Assembly: GCA_946222285.1 (NCBI GenBank)
Contig: CAMIIP010000006.1
Location: 58,252 to 122,251 of the forward strand
Reading direction: 5' to 3'
Length of the DNA: 64,000 bases
DNA from: an uncultured Rothia sp.
Lineage (GTDB): Bacteria; Actinomycetota; Actinomycetes; Actinomycetales; Micrococcaceae
The notes below the pieces were generated by a model. It was not told the origin of the DNA, searched no databases, and was given only the letters and a program-made list of their open reading frames with translations. Of this stretch, positions 9,082-17,548 are shown one piece after another. Within the stretch, counting starts at the first letter, position 1; each line of letters opens with the position of its first letter. The position numbers and the translations under genes are program-made.

Positions 9082-9108
9082 GAGGCCCCAGCTATGAGCT
9101 GGAGCCTC
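9082..9108. other. Imperfect hairpin in the 9.0-9.4 kb intergenic region
   Basis: GAGGCCCCAGCT and AGCTGGAGCCTC form a 12-bp stem with one mismatch and a three-base loop. No T tract follows on plus. The 400-bp stretch 8984-9402 carries no gene; it holds the operon terminator, this hairpin and the 6C-like RNA. Confidence 0.4.
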
Positions 9109-9219
9109 AAATATGTTAAAGCTGGTATCTTGCCTAAACAACACTGAAGCTATCTCCCCCAAGAAGCTTCTGTGCTGAGCGGTAAACCGCATAGACAAGA
9201 AACCAGCTATAAACATCCA

Positions 9220-9290
9220 GTTGAGAGTGTTCTAGCTCCGTCCCCCAACATCACTAGAACGTGCGAGTCCCCCGACTCGCTTTCTCAACT
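9220..9290 (+). ncRNA. 6C-like small RNA (two C-rich stem-loops)
   Basis: The element folds as a closing stem GTTGAGA (9220-9226) with TCTCAAC (9283-9289) and two arms. Arm one: GTTCTAG (9229-9235) with CTAGAAC (9254-9260), whose 18-base loop contains CCCCC. Arm two: GCGAGTC (9263-9269) with GACTCGC (9274-9280), a 7-bp stem closed by a CCCC loop. Two C-rich hairpins in tandem are the definition of the 6C RNA of actinobacteria (Rfam 6C), known in mycobacteria and streptomycetes. A TATAAA at 9208-9213 is placed correctly to start transcription at about 9220. No coding frame is needed to explain the stretch. Identification is by structure and loop sequence only. Confidence 0.65.
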
Positions 9291-9402
9291 CTCTTAAATC
9301 TTGCCAAAAACAACCTGTTTTGTATGTCCCTATACATGCTGACAATTAATCTTGCTGCGCCTACAATCTCTTTAAACCCTGAAAAGAAGCCTCTGAAAAG
9401 AT

Positions 9403-10422
9403 CTAAAAACGTTCTATCTCGCCGGTAGTCTGAGCGATTTCGATAGCGGATGGTTCTTCTGTATCGGAGTTACCATCGTGTACGAGCATAACGGCCGTGG
9501 GATCATCCGCCGGGAATGCACGAATAGTGATGGTGCCACCGTAAGCGTTATCGAGAAGATCGACGGCGCACTGGGTCAAAGAAGTGATAACAGCCTGGGG
9601 CAACGGTTCACCACGCTCGTCCAAAATATCTACCTTTGTTCCGCGCCGACGGGCGTCCATAGCGGCTCTCAGGATCTCATCATTGACGATGTAGCGACCT
9701 CGAATAGTATCGCGGAGCTGGGCTTCAGAAAAGCGGAATTCGTCGATTTCTTCGGCGGTAATAGGATCTTCGTTGTATGCGATTCGATGAAGCATCTCTT
9801 CGCTGAGCGCACGGACTTCTTGAACTCGAAGCGCCGCCACATTGCTGACGCCCTCTTCATGTTCCCTACCGAATTCTGCATGCTGTAACAGAATCCTTGA
9901 TTGTCTGGCTTTATGGAAAGACTGCTGAATCTGGATTTTGAAGATATGTACGCTACAGAGAATGGCGATGGGTATCCAAAATTCTGCAGCAATGGAGAAA
10001 TGCGAGATGAAAACACCGAGATGCCATTTGAAGGAATAGAGAACATTGAGCCCAAAAACAATCCACGCTGCCACAGAATGATCTCGTAGAATCAGGGCGC
10101 TGGAGATAAGAAGAGTAAATAAGAGCGGGGCAATGATGTTAAGAGGTGTGAGCGTATGCGGCAACATCCCAATCATGAGATGAAGAGAGGAGAGAGTGAT
10201 GAGAAGAATGAAAGGAATAAGCAGAGTGGGAAGCTGTTTTTTCCCCGTCGGAAAAAGCACCAGAATGATGTTGAGGGCGGTGCAGGCAAGAAGCGGTAGC
10301 CACCAGAACGGAATCTGGAGAGAGAAATTAAAATACCACAGAGCAAAACTGGCAATAACTAATGCCATGAAGAACCCTACGCCTGTGCGAAAAAGCGGAT
10401 GCGTATTGTATTGACTAATCAT
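9403..10422 (-). CDS. Membrane protein with degenerate histidine-kinase-like C-terminus
   Basis: About 339 residues: six hydrophobic segments in the first 170 residues, then a helical linker resembling a dimerisation domain, and a C-terminal piece with AVDLLDNAYGGTITIRA, which recalls the N box of GHKL ATPases, but without a G1 or G2 glycine box; the chain ends about 40 residues later. It is therefore a probable pseudokinase or accessory partner of the kinase encoded just upstream. ATG 10422 overlaps the kinase stop as ATGATTAG and has AGGTGA eight bases upstream; a TTG at 10449 is the alternative. Translational coupling with the kinase is likely. Confidence 0.7.
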   Translation of the reverse strand: MISQYNTHPLFRTGVGFFMALVIASFALWYFNFSLQIPFWWLPLLACTALNIILVLFPTGKKQLPTLLIPFILLITLSSLHLMIGMLPHTLTPLNIIAPLLFTLLISSALILRDHSVAAWIVFGLNVLYSFKWHLGVFISHFSIAAEFWIPIAILCSVHIFKIQIQQSFHKARQSRILLQHAEFGREHEEGVSNVAALRVQEVRALSEEMLHRIAYNEDPITAEEIDEFRFSEAQLRDTIRGRYIVNDEILRAAMDARRRGTKVDILDERGEPLPQAVITSLTQCAVDLLDNAYGGTITIRAFPADDPTAVMLVHDGNSDTEEPSAIEIAQTTGEIERF

Positions 10423-11788
10423 CGGACGAATCACCTGGCCACTGAACAATAACTTCGGTTCCTCGGTAAGGGGCAGACTTGATGGTCACTTTTCCGCCCG
10501 CTTCTTCCATTGAACGAATCATAGAGACACGAACGCCCATACGCCGAAGATCGAGATTTTTCATGTTGAAACCTTGACCAAAATCTGCCACTGTGCAGTA
10601 GATATAGGGGATTCCTTCGTTGTGGCGGGATCCGTGCGTAGGGTGAAGCTCTGTACGCACACTGATTTGGGTGGTTCGAGTGCCTGAATGGCGGGCTGAG
10701 TTGGAGACGGCTTCTGTTACCGCGTGAGTAAATGCTCGTGCGGACTCTGGGGGCATAGACGACGCCGGGTTAGCGCGGGGATAGCGATCTAGATTATCTG
10801 CCACAAAGCGGAGACGGGAGTTCCAGGGGTAGATGCCGTTGGCAATCTGTTCAGTCAGCTCTTGAAAAGTAACGGGCCGGATAGGTTGAACCTTGTTGGT
10901 TTCTTCTTCAAGAACAGCGAGGGCACGACGAGCGAGCGTTCGGGTTCGATCGGCTACGGTGCCTTCTGCGCGGGAGGCATCGAGAAGCGCAGCCATCACG
11001 TTATCGTGTACGAGCTTATCGAACTCTTGGAGTTCGTTTGATTGATCTCTGGTGCGGGTAAGGCGGAGTTGGGCAGAGAGAGTTTCTGCATAGAACACAT
11101 CGGAGCGTTCTGCAAAGATTCTAGCTACTCCAAAAAGGGTGGCTAGGAAAATAGCGAGCGCGGCAAAGTAGATAATGCGTATGCTAATGGAAGGCCAGTC
11201 GATGGGAGTTCCCAGCGCGATATTGCCTCCGATGAGTGCAAAGGCGAGGGCAGCAGAGTATCCAAAAATATTAAAGATAATTACTTTGAGCCCTCCTATG
11301 CAGAGGGGAACAATCATGCCGTAGAGTCCCAAGAACCAGCACCAGGGTACGCTAGAACTGGCGTCGTCGTGCAGAGCGAAAGGCCAGAAAATATACGCGG
11401 CATAAGTTATATACGTAGCGGGTATAACGGAAGCGGCTGAATATTCCCGGCGCAAGCCTACATACATTAGCCAAGCTGCGTGTAGAAGAACTAGCACAAT
11501 AAAGATTCCATGCCAACCCGCATAATTGAGGTAAACGGTAGAGGGCGGCACAAAAGAATGAAAGAGGACTGCTACAGCGAAAAGCGAGAAAAACACTTCC
11601 ATAGCGTAGATCAAACCAAAGCTGGATGGACCAGCTAACTGGCGTTGAGAGCTAGGAAGCGGGAGAGGTATGCGCCATGGACTCTTACGAAGTGCTTGAG
11701 CAAGATCCTTGATGGCACCGGTACGAACCTGTTCCAAGTGCGAGCCTTTATCTGAGAGCTGGTTGAAAGGGGTGAGCCGATCAAACAC
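10415..11788 (-). CDS. Sensor histidine kinase (NarX/DesK-like)
   Basis: A 457-residue membrane kinase. Residues about 60-225 hold six hydrophobic helices. A dimerisation segment with VHDNVMAALLDASRAEG (His near residue 258) matches the HisKA_3-type phospho-acceptor region. The GHKL ATPase domain shows an N box (AVTEAVSNSARHSG), a G1 box (VADFGQGFN) and a G2 box (RRMGVRVSM). It is transcribed after the LuxR-type regulator at 11848-12561 with a hairpin between them, and before the pseudokinase-like gene. The start is a GTG; no strong ribosome binding site is visible, so the first residues are uncertain. Signal unknown. Confidence 0.82.
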   Translation of the reverse strand: MFDRLTPFNQLSDKGSHLEQVRTGAIKDLAQALRKSPWRIPLPLPSSQRQLAGPSSFGLIYAMEVFFSLFAVAVLFHSFVPPSTVYLNYAGWHGIFIVLVLLHAAWLMYVGLRREYSAASVIPATYITYAAYIFWPFALHDDASSSVPWCWFLGLYGMIVPLCIGGLKVIIFNIFGYSAALAFALIGGNIALGTPIDWPSISIRIIYFAALAIFLATLFGVARIFAERSDVFYAETLSAQLRLTRTRDQSNELQEFDKLVHDNVMAALLDASRAEGTVADRTRTLARRALAVLEEETNKVQPIRPVTFQELTEQIANGIYPWNSRLRFVADNLDRYPRANPASSMPPESARAFTHAVTEAVSNSARHSGTRTTQISVRTELHPTHGSRHNEGIPYIYCTVADFGQGFNMKNLDLRRMGVRVSMIRSMEEAGGKVTIKSAPYRGTEVIVQWPGDSSDD

Positions 11789-11808
11789 AAAAGTATATTA
11801 AAGAAAGT

Positions 11809-11838
11809 GTGGGTTAGCCCTGTGAAGAGCTAACCCAC
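11809..11838 (-). terminator. Intercistronic hairpin between response regulator and kinase
   Basis: A 10-bp perfect inverted repeat (GTGGGTTAGC at 11809-11818, GCTAACCCAC at 11829-11838) fills the gap of 59 bp. Downstream on the minus strand is a weakly T-rich stretch. It could act as an attenuator that sets more regulator than kinase. Confidence 0.6.
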
Positions 11839-11847
11839 CACTGAGTT

Positions 11848-12561
11848 TTAGAAATAGCGTTCTGCGCTTTTTACATCTTCCATACTATCTACCAGGCCGT
11901 CTTCGATAGCGCGAATACGAAGATCGATTTTGGTGGGTGCTGGACGGCCTACACGAGCATATTTTTCGCGGATACGGTCAATGTTGGTTTTTACAGCGGA
12001 CTGCTTGACGCCCATGCGGCGTGCCACCTGAACCTGAGCGAAGCCGGAGGCATAAAGACGTAGCGTTTCCTGCTCACGAGGTGAAAGGTTGGCACGGGAA
12101 AATTCGTGATCGCCATCGATTGCTGCAGCAAGTTCTTTGGTGACAACGACTTTACCGTCTGCAATATTTTTTGCTTCTCCGAGAGCATGTTCCAAGGGCT
12201 CAGATTTACGAACGAGCCCTAGAGCACCGGATTTCAGAGCTTCGCGGATCAGAGCGGGGTTCTCTCCAATGGAGAAAATGAGTACTTTGATTCCTGCCTG
12301 ATGTAATAAATCTACGTTTTTTGAAGGGCGCGAGTGGTCCTTCAAAGAAAGGTCAAGAAGAACGACGTCGCATTCTCTCTTGAGTTTTCCCAAGTCTGCA
12401 GAGCTGGGGTCGCGAGGATTGCGGCCGAGAGCTACCAATAGATCGGTGACGGTGGGGGAGGCCGCCACTAATTCTACTTCTTGTGACTTTTCTGCAACTG
12501 CACGCATCCCTTCGCGTACAACTTCATGGTCGTCAACAATTGCTACACGAGTAAGTTCCAT
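11848..12561 (-). CDS. LuxR/NarL-family response regulator
   Basis: 237 residues. The N-terminal receiver has the acidic pair in VAIVDDHEVVREG, the phosphorylated Asp in VVLLDLSLKD (about residue 73), Ser in LIFSIGEN and Lys in LVRKSEP. An insertion of about 12 residues precedes the phospho-site compared with typical NarL receivers. The C-terminal HTH runs from about residue 160 (LSPREQETLRLYASGF through VKQSAVKTNIDRI). The partner kinase is encoded immediately downstream. The 270 bp upstream (12562-12832) holds no gene and should contain the promoter. Confidence 0.88.
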   Translation of the reverse strand: MELTRVAIVDDHEVVREGMRAVAEKSQEVELVAASPTVTDLLVALGRNPRDPSSADLGKLKRECDVVLLDLSLKDHSRPSKNVDLLHQAGIKVLIFSIGENPALIREALKSGALGLVRKSEPLEHALGEAKNIADGKVVVTKELAAAIDGDHEFSRANLSPREQETLRLYASGFAQVQVARRMGVKQSAVKTNIDRIREKYARVGRPAPTKIDLRIRAIEDGLVDSMEDVKSAERYF

Positions 12562-12793
12562 ATTTCCCCCAAAATTGACTGCACAGTAGGTAACTATTCT
12601 GTGCTCTAAAGGCGTGTTATCAAAAATGTGTTGTCTCTGTACATTCTATAGCGATGTGAATATTTGAGACTTTCTGAAGGCAACAATACCGCATAAATTC
12701 TATGTTTTGGGTGCGGAATCACTGCAATTCGTGAGTCTGAAGCGATTATAGAAAAGAATTGCTTGTGAACCCACTAATGAGGTGACAAGAAAT

Positions 12794-12821
12794 GTTTAAA
12801 GAGGAATAGGGCTTTTTAAAC
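12794..12821 (-). terminator. Weak terminator after the 324-residue membrane protein gene
   Basis: GTTTAAAG (12794-12801) pairs with CTTTTTAAAC (12812-12821) just beyond the stop of the minus-strand gene at 12833. The stem is A/T rich. Confidence 0.4.
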
Positions 12822-12832
12822 TCCGATAGCGA

Positions 12833-13807
12833 CTAAGAATTTTGTGGGGAGAAGCGCATTAAGCGTTTGTGATAGCGCGGACCAAAAAATGAGCCTAGAA
12901 GAGCACCAATGAGAATGAGCACAAGAACCACGAGCACACCAAGAATGTTACTTCCTGCACCGTTAATCTGTTCTTGGAGGGAAAGATTGGGAGTTTCTGC
13001 TCCTGAAGCGGCTCCGGTGAAGAAGGCAAGAACGGTTGCTAGGAGCACCATCACAAGATGCCATAACCAGACGCCAAATCCCTGCTTTGCTGGGGCGAAA
13101 CGAGACATTCGGGCGGCCGCGTAGCCACCAAAGCCAGAGCTGAGAAGAATAAGAATGGTGGCGATAATCAACCAGGTCCAGGGAGTTGCTACGCCCTCTG
13201 CTGGAGTGAGCAGACCGATACCTTCTGCGAAGGCTTTGGGAAAAGCTTCAAAGTTTTCTAAACCAAAAATTTGATTGATAAGGCGGTGAAAATAGTCGCT
13301 GAATACCAGAAGCGAATAGGTCGCGAGCCATCCCAAGAGTGCGGGAAAGAAATGAATTCGTGAATTGCGTGTTCGTGCTTCGGATTCTGCCGAAGAGTCG
13401 GAAGATAAGGGCTGAGATGTTGGAGTCTCGTAGCGATGATCGGGATAAGGTGTAGGGGCTGTGCGGGGGAAGGGTGAACTGGGGTGTTGAGCGTAGGGAT
13501 TGCTGCGGGTAGAGGTTGCTGATATAGCTTCTGTGGGCTCTTCTTCGTCTCCACCGAAATTACTGAAAGTGCTGGTCTGGTTTTTTGTTTCAGTCCTGCC
13601 GATAAATTTGGTTCGGTCTAGAGCTTCGGTGCGATCCTGGTTTGTGGCATGGGAAAGTGTTTCGGTTCGGTCCTCTTCTGCCGTCTGTTGGGAGAGCACC
13701 CGTGTAGGATCTTCGTCGGCAAAGACCGAATCCCACTCTTCTGAGGAGTTTTGGCGTGCGACGCGTTTCTTATCGCGTTCTTGATGAAAGTTGGACGACT
13801 CGGACAT
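12833..13807 (-). CDS. Membrane protein with Thr-motif-rich disordered N-terminus
   Basis: 324 residues. Residues 1-150 are polar and disordered, with a recurring D/E-x-T-x-x-L/I pattern: DPTRVL at about 33, DRTETL at 46, DRTEAL at 58, GRTETK at 70 and EPTEAI at 90. Residues 155-315 contain four hydrophobic segments and a Ser/Gly-rich hairpin, ending in a short basic tail. The repeated acidic-Thr motifs look like docking or phosphorylation sites for actinobacterial Ser/Thr kinases and FHA domains; this is inference. The gene follows the acetyltransferase gene by 44 bp on the same strand. No family was recognised. Confidence 0.75.
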   Translation of the reverse strand: MSESSNFHQERDKKRVARQNSSEEWDSVFADEDPTRVLSQQTAEEDRTETLSHATNQDRTEALDRTKFIGRTETKNQTSTFSNFGGDEEEPTEAISATSTRSNPYAQHPSSPFPRTAPTPYPDHRYETPTSQPLSSDSSAESEARTRNSRIHFFPALLGWLATYSLLVFSDYFHRLINQIFGLENFEAFPKAFAEGIGLLTPAEGVATPWTWLIIATILILLSSGFGGYAAARMSRFAPAKQGFGVWLWHLVMVLLATVLAFFTGAASGAETPNLSLQEQINGAGSNILGVLVVLVLILIGALLGSFFGPRYHKRLMRFSPQNS

Positions 13808-13851
13808 AAAATTTTCCTTGATTTTTGACAGAAAGAAAAAGGGAGCGTTCC

Positions 13852-14463
13852 TTAGATGAGCCCTAAATCTTGGGGACTAAATTGACCGTTTATGGGTCGT
13901 TCGTTGGGATCAATAGTTTTAACAATTTTGGCAGGGTTGCCAACTGCTACAGAATGGGCAGGAATATCTTTGGTTACCACTGCGCCGCCACCAATCACGG
14001 AATGTTCGCCGATATTTATGCCGGGAAGAACTGTTACTCCTCCACCGAACCATACGTTATCGCCTATGGTAATAGGAAGTCCGCCTTCCCAAAGGTCCTT
14101 GCGGTCAGCGGGGTTAAGGGGGTGAGTAGGCGTGAGGAACTGGCAGTTGGGACCAACTAATACACCGGAACCAAAAGTGATAGGTGCTACATCTAAGATG
14201 ATGGTGTTGTAATTGAAAAAACAACCGTCACCAATCACCGTGTTAATACCGTAGTCCACCTGCAAGCTAGGGCGGATTTCTACGTTTTCTCCGATGGAGC
14301 CAAACAGCTCTGCGAGAAGGGCATGGCGTTCGGGTGAATCTTGATAGTAAAGGTCTGTATAGCGGTGAGCTAGGTGTGCTGCCTTCTTATAAAGGGCCGC
14401 GCATTCGGCGTCGGGCTTGTATGCTTTGCCCGAAATCATGCGGTCAAACTGGCGTTCTACCAT
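13852..14463 (-). CDS. Maltose/galactoside O-acetyltransferase family protein
   Basis: A 203-residue left-handed beta-helix acetyltransferase of the Maa/LacA type, using acetyl-CoA to acetylate sugars. The N-terminal Mac domain (RQFDRMISGKAYKPDAE) precedes hexapeptide repeats such as IGDGCFFNYNTII, IGDNVWFGGGVTVLPG and IGEHSVIGGGAVVTKDIP. The catalytic His is in LTPTHPLNPADR at about residue 112. Length is that of the family. Its ATG follows the stop of the small membrane protein gene by one base with GGAGGATGAG as ribosome binding site, so the two are co-translated. Confidence 0.9.
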   Translation of the reverse strand: MVERQFDRMISGKAYKPDAECAALYKKAAHLAHRYTDLYYQDSPERHALLAELFGSIGENVEIRPSLQVDYGINTVIGDGCFFNYNTIILDVAPITFGSGVLVGPNCQFLTPTHPLNPADRKDLWEGGLPITIGDNVWFGGGVTVLPGINIGEHSVIGGGAVVTKDIPAHSVAVGNPAKIVKTIDPNERPINGQFSPQDLGLI

Positions 14464-14464
14464 C

Positions 14465-14611
14465 TCATCCTCCCCAAATTTTTAGTGCCACAATAATGAG
14501 TACACCGGCGGCAATAACGGTGAGCCCGGCAACAATAAGCCGCCTAATGATCTGGTGTATGAGCTCACGTATTTCTTGATCGGTATACGGAGGAAGGTTC
14601 TTCTTAGCCAT
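14465..14611 (-). CDS. Small single-pass membrane protein (48 residues)
   Basis: Short frame reading MAKKNLPPYTDQEIREL at the start, then one hydrophobic helix (LIVAGLTVIAAGVLIIVAL) and a WGG end. The stop overlaps the start region of the acetyltransferase gene. A GGGAGG lies directly in front of the ATG, closer than usual. Function unknown. Confidence 0.6.
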   Translation of the reverse strand: MAKKNLPPYTDQEIRELIHQIIRRLIVAGLTVIAAGVLIIVALKIWGG

Positions 14612-14680
14612 CCTCCCAGTATCGCAGGAAAGCCCATAAAAATGGAGGCGCTAGTGAGAGTTCATGGCACAATCGTGTGT

Positions 14681-16402
14681 ATGCAAGAAGCCGAACAGAC
14701 ACAGCACAGCGAATCCTTTCCTCTGGCACACCGTCCGTGGACCAAAAACTATAACGAGAAAACACAGCACGATGTGCAACTTTCTGAAACATCCTTGGTT
14801 TACCTATTAGAGAAAGCAGTACGTGAGGTTCCGCAAAAAGTTGCGCTTCAATTTTTTGGTGCGACGACGACGTACGCAGAGGTAGGAGAGCAGGTTCGTC
14901 AGGTTGCCGAGGGGCTACGGCAGGCGGGTGTGGTTGCCGGTGATCGGGTAGCTATTATTCTGCCCAACTGTCCTCAGCACGTTATTGCTTTTTATGCGGT
15001 ACTCCGCTTGGGCGCTGTGGTGGTGGAGCACAATCCGCTGTATACATCGGCTGAGTTACGACATATGTTTGAGGATCACCGAGCAAAGGTTGCCATCGTT
15101 TGGGATAAGGCAGCCGATAACATTACTGCGCTTCCTGCCGATGTGCGCCCGCAAACTATCTTTGCGGTGAACATGATTGAAGCGATACCTTTTCATATGC
15201 GTGTGGCTTTGAAACTTCCGGTGAAGTCTCTGCGCGAATCTCGCGAAAAGCTGGAAGGCGTTGCACGCAATACTAAGCCCTGGAAGTCTTTGCTGAAATT
15301 TGCTCCATTGGATACTCGCTATCCGCGCCCCACGGCTCAGGATCTTGCGCTTCTGCTCTATACTTCGGGAACTACGGGGGCGCCCAAAGGCGTTATGCTA
15401 ACCCATCGTAACCTTGAAGCTAATGCTCGGATGGGTGAGGAGTGGATTCAGCCTGGCAATGACGAAGTAATTTACTCGGTATTACCCCTTTTCCATGCCT
15501 ACGGTATGACGCTGGGTTTGAGCATCTCTATGATCTGTCAAGCGAGACTGGTTATTTTTCCCACCGTGGATATAGATCTCATGCTCAAAGCCATGAAAAA
15601 GACCATGCCCACGATCTTACCTGCTGTACCGCCGGTGTATCGCCGTCTTCTTGACGAAGCGAAGAAGCGAAACATCTCGCTTCAGGGTATCCGTTACGCG
15701 GTTTCTGGTGCAATGAATTTACCCCACGAGCTGGTTAGCGAGTGGGAAGATTATGCTGGAGGTTTTTTGGTGGAAGGATACGGCCTTACCGAGTGTGCCC
15801 CGTTGGTTGCTTGCAATCCGCTTAACGACACTCGCCGTACCGGCTCCATTGGTATTCCTTTCCCTTCCACCGATATTCGTATTGTTGATTCCGAAACCTT
15901 AGAAGATGTTCCCCTGGGCGAAGAAGGTGAGCTTTGGGTGCGCGGGCCCCAGCAATTTAAGGGTTACTGGAAACGGGAAGAAGAAACCCGTAATACCGTC
16001 ACCGCCGAGGGATGGCTCCGCACCGGCGACATCGTCAAGATAGACGAAGACTTTTTTCTCTTTGTGGTAGATCGCATCAAAGAAGTAATTATTACCGGTG
16101 GTTTTAATGTTTCGCCCTCCGAGGTTGAAACGGTCTTGCGTAGCCATGATTCGGTGAGCGACGCCGCTGTTGTTGGTTTTCCGCAAAAGAGCGGGGGAGA
16201 GATGGTTGCGGCTGCAATCGTTCCTGCTGAAGGTTATGCTATCGACCAGGAAGAGCTACGGGAGTTCTGCTATGAGCGACTCACCCGCTATAAGGTGCCC
16301 CGTAAAATTTTTGAAGTAGAAGATCTGCCCCGGTCCATGCTGGGTAAAACGCTACGCAGAGAGGTGGCTCAACAGCTACGCGAGAAATATGACGAACAGT
16401 AA
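14681..16402 (+). CDS. Long-chain fatty acid-CoA ligase (AMP-forming)
   Basis: About 573 residues of the ANL superfamily that activates a fatty acid with ATP and CoA. Motifs: the P-loop-like LLYTSGTTGAPKGVMLTH (about residue 224), the A5 motif VEGYGLTECAPLV, GWLRTGDI with the adenine-binding Asp, and the C-terminal hinge and Lys region (RIKEVIITGGFNVSPSEVE; then KVPRKIFEVEDLPRSMLGKTLR). An open frame reaches back to 14555, but ATG 14681 is preferred; a CACAAT at 14668-14673 lies where a -10 box would give a nearly leaderless message. Divergent from the small membrane protein gene. Exact chain-length preference cannot be read. Confidence 0.88.
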   Translation: MQEAEQTQHSESFPLAHRPWTKNYNEKTQHDVQLSETSLVYLLEKAVREVPQKVALQFFGATTTYAEVGEQVRQVAEGLRQAGVVAGDRVAIILPNCPQHVIAFYAVLRLGAVVVEHNPLYTSAELRHMFEDHRAKVAIVWDKAADNITALPADVRPQTIFAVNMIEAIPFHMRVALKLPVKSLRESREKLEGVARNTKPWKSLLKFAPLDTRYPRPTAQDLALLLYTSGTTGAPKGVMLTHRNLEANARMGEEWIQPGNDEVIYSVLPLFHAYGMTLGLSISMICQARLVIFPTVDIDLMLKAMKKTMPTILPAVPPVYRRLLDEAKKRNISLQGIRYAVSGAMNLPHELVSEWEDYAGGFLVEGYGLTECAPLVACNPLNDTRRTGSIGIPFPSTDIRIVDSETLEDVPLGEEGELWVRGPQQFKGYWKREEETRNTVTAEGWLRTGDIVKIDEDFFLFVVDRIKEVIITGGFNVSPSEVETVLRSHDSVSDAAVVGFPQKSGGEMVAAAIVPAEGYAIDQEELREFCYERLTRYKVPRKIFEVEDLPRSMLGKTLRREVAQQLREKYDEQ

Positions 16403-16433
16403 ATACTGCTCTGGTTAGAGATAATAGGAAAGA

Positions 16434-16474
16434 GCCCTCGGAAGTAAGTACACTTTTCGGGGGGCGCGTTTTTA
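16434..16474 (+). terminator. Terminator after the acyl-CoA ligase gene
   Basis: GCCCTCGGAAG (from 16434) pairs with CTTTTCGGGGGGC (to 16465) with G-U pairs and one bulge, followed by GCGTTTTTATT. Confidence 0.6.
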
Positions 16475-16485
16475 TTACGTTATGT

Positions 16486-16587
16486 GACAACATGAAGAAC
16501 TGTTGTCTCTGAGCGGTCGAATTTTGGACTCAACATCGCATGAATCAACTAGACATGTTTGAATTGGGTATGTTCTTTTAGAAGAAC
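16486..16587. promoter_or_regulatory. Upstream region of metQ with two inverted repeats
   Basis: GACAAC (16486-16491) faces GTTGTC (16502-16507), and GTTCT (16572-16576) faces AGAAC (16583-16587). Both are candidate operators for the methionine importer. No SAM riboswitch fold could be drawn in this leader, so repressor control is more likely; the regulator is not identified. Confidence 0.3.
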
Positions 16588-16676
16588 TCCCCACATTCCC
16601 TATAGCTTCCTCGATGATCCCACCGTGAGTGTCAGACGTGGTTGCCTCTTACCCTTCAACAGAAAGATTCATAGCC

Positions 16677-17531
16677 GTGAAGAAATTTGTTGCCATTTTG
16701 GCTCTCGCACCCCTGGCATTCGGTCTCGCAGCATGCGGTTCCTCCTCAGACGACCAGGTCGTAAAAATCGGTATCGTTGGTAGCGATCCTGTAAACGACA
16801 AGCTCAAAGAAGTTGCTGAAAAAGAAGGCATCGATATCGAGTACACCGAGTTTAGCGATTACAACCAGCCCAATCCTGCGCTAAATTCCGGTGATACTGA
16901 CCTTAACTGGTTCCAGCACATCGCTTACCTCTCTGACTACAACGTGAATGCAGATGATAATCTCAACATTGTTGGGCCCACCGTTATCTACCCCATGGCG
17001 CTGTTTTCTAAGAACCATAAGAACCTCAGCGATATTCCTGATGGTGGCGAAATTGCTATCCCTAATGACACCGTGAACGAAGCACGTGCGCTTCTTCTCC
17101 TTGAAGCTAATGATCTTGTAACTTTCAAATCAAAGACCACCAGCCCCACCATTGATGACGTTAATACTGACAAATCAAAGGTAAAGGTAACTCCCGTTGA
17201 GGCAACTCAGACCGTTGTTTCCATGGAGTCCGTAGACGGTTCAGTTGTTAACAACGACTTTCTCAAAGATGCCGGTCTGAATCCCAAGGACGCTCTGGCT
17301 CAGGACGATCCCTCGAATGATTACGCTAAGCCTTACGTTAACCTCTTTGTTTCTCAAGATGAAGATAAAGATAACGAGACGTACAAGAAGATTGTAGAAC
17401 TCTTCCACAGCCAGGAAGTACAAGATGTTGTCCAGGACGAAACCGCCGGTACTGCCGTTGAGGTAACCACCGATGTCTCCGAGCTTCGTTCCACTTTGGC
17501 AGATGCTGAAGAAGCTCTACGCAACAAGTAA
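16677..17531 (+). CDS. metQ: MetQ-type methionine-binding lipoprotein
   Basis: 284 residues counted from GTG 16677. A lipoprotein signal peptide (VKKFVAILALAPLAFGLAAC) places the lipidated Cys at about residue 20. The mature part is a NlpA/MetQ periplasmic-type fold, with KIGIVGSDPVNDKL, DLNWFQHIAYL and AIPNDTVNEARALLLLE as family segments. It captures methionine for the MetNI importer encoded next. An in-frame GTG at 16629 would put 16 polar residues before the signal peptide and is rejected; AGAAAG at 16661-16666 fits the chosen start. Substrate assignment rests on the linked MetN with its NIL domain. Confidence 0.9.
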   Translation: MKKFVAILALAPLAFGLAACGSSSDDQVVKIGIVGSDPVNDKLKEVAEKEGIDIEYTEFSDYNQPNPALNSGDTDLNWFQHIAYLSDYNVNADDNLNIVGPTVIYPMALFSKNHKNLSDIPDGGEIAIPNDTVNEARALLLLEANDLVTFKSKTTSPTIDDVNTDKSKVKVTPVEATQTVVSMESVDGSVVNNDFLKDAGLNPKDALAQDDPSNDYAKPYVNLFVSQDEDKDNETYKKIVELFHSQEVQDVVQDETAGTAVEVTTDVSELRSTLADAEEALRNK

Positions 17532-17548
17532 GCTTGAGATAGCCTAGA

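Noticed and set aside
16475..16676. SAM riboswitch in the metQ leader
   Set aside because: No conserved SAM-I, SAM-II or SAM-IV core could be drawn; only simple inverted repeats are visible.
16629..16676. Earlier GTG start for metQ
   Set aside because: It would place a polar stretch before the lipoprotein signal peptide.
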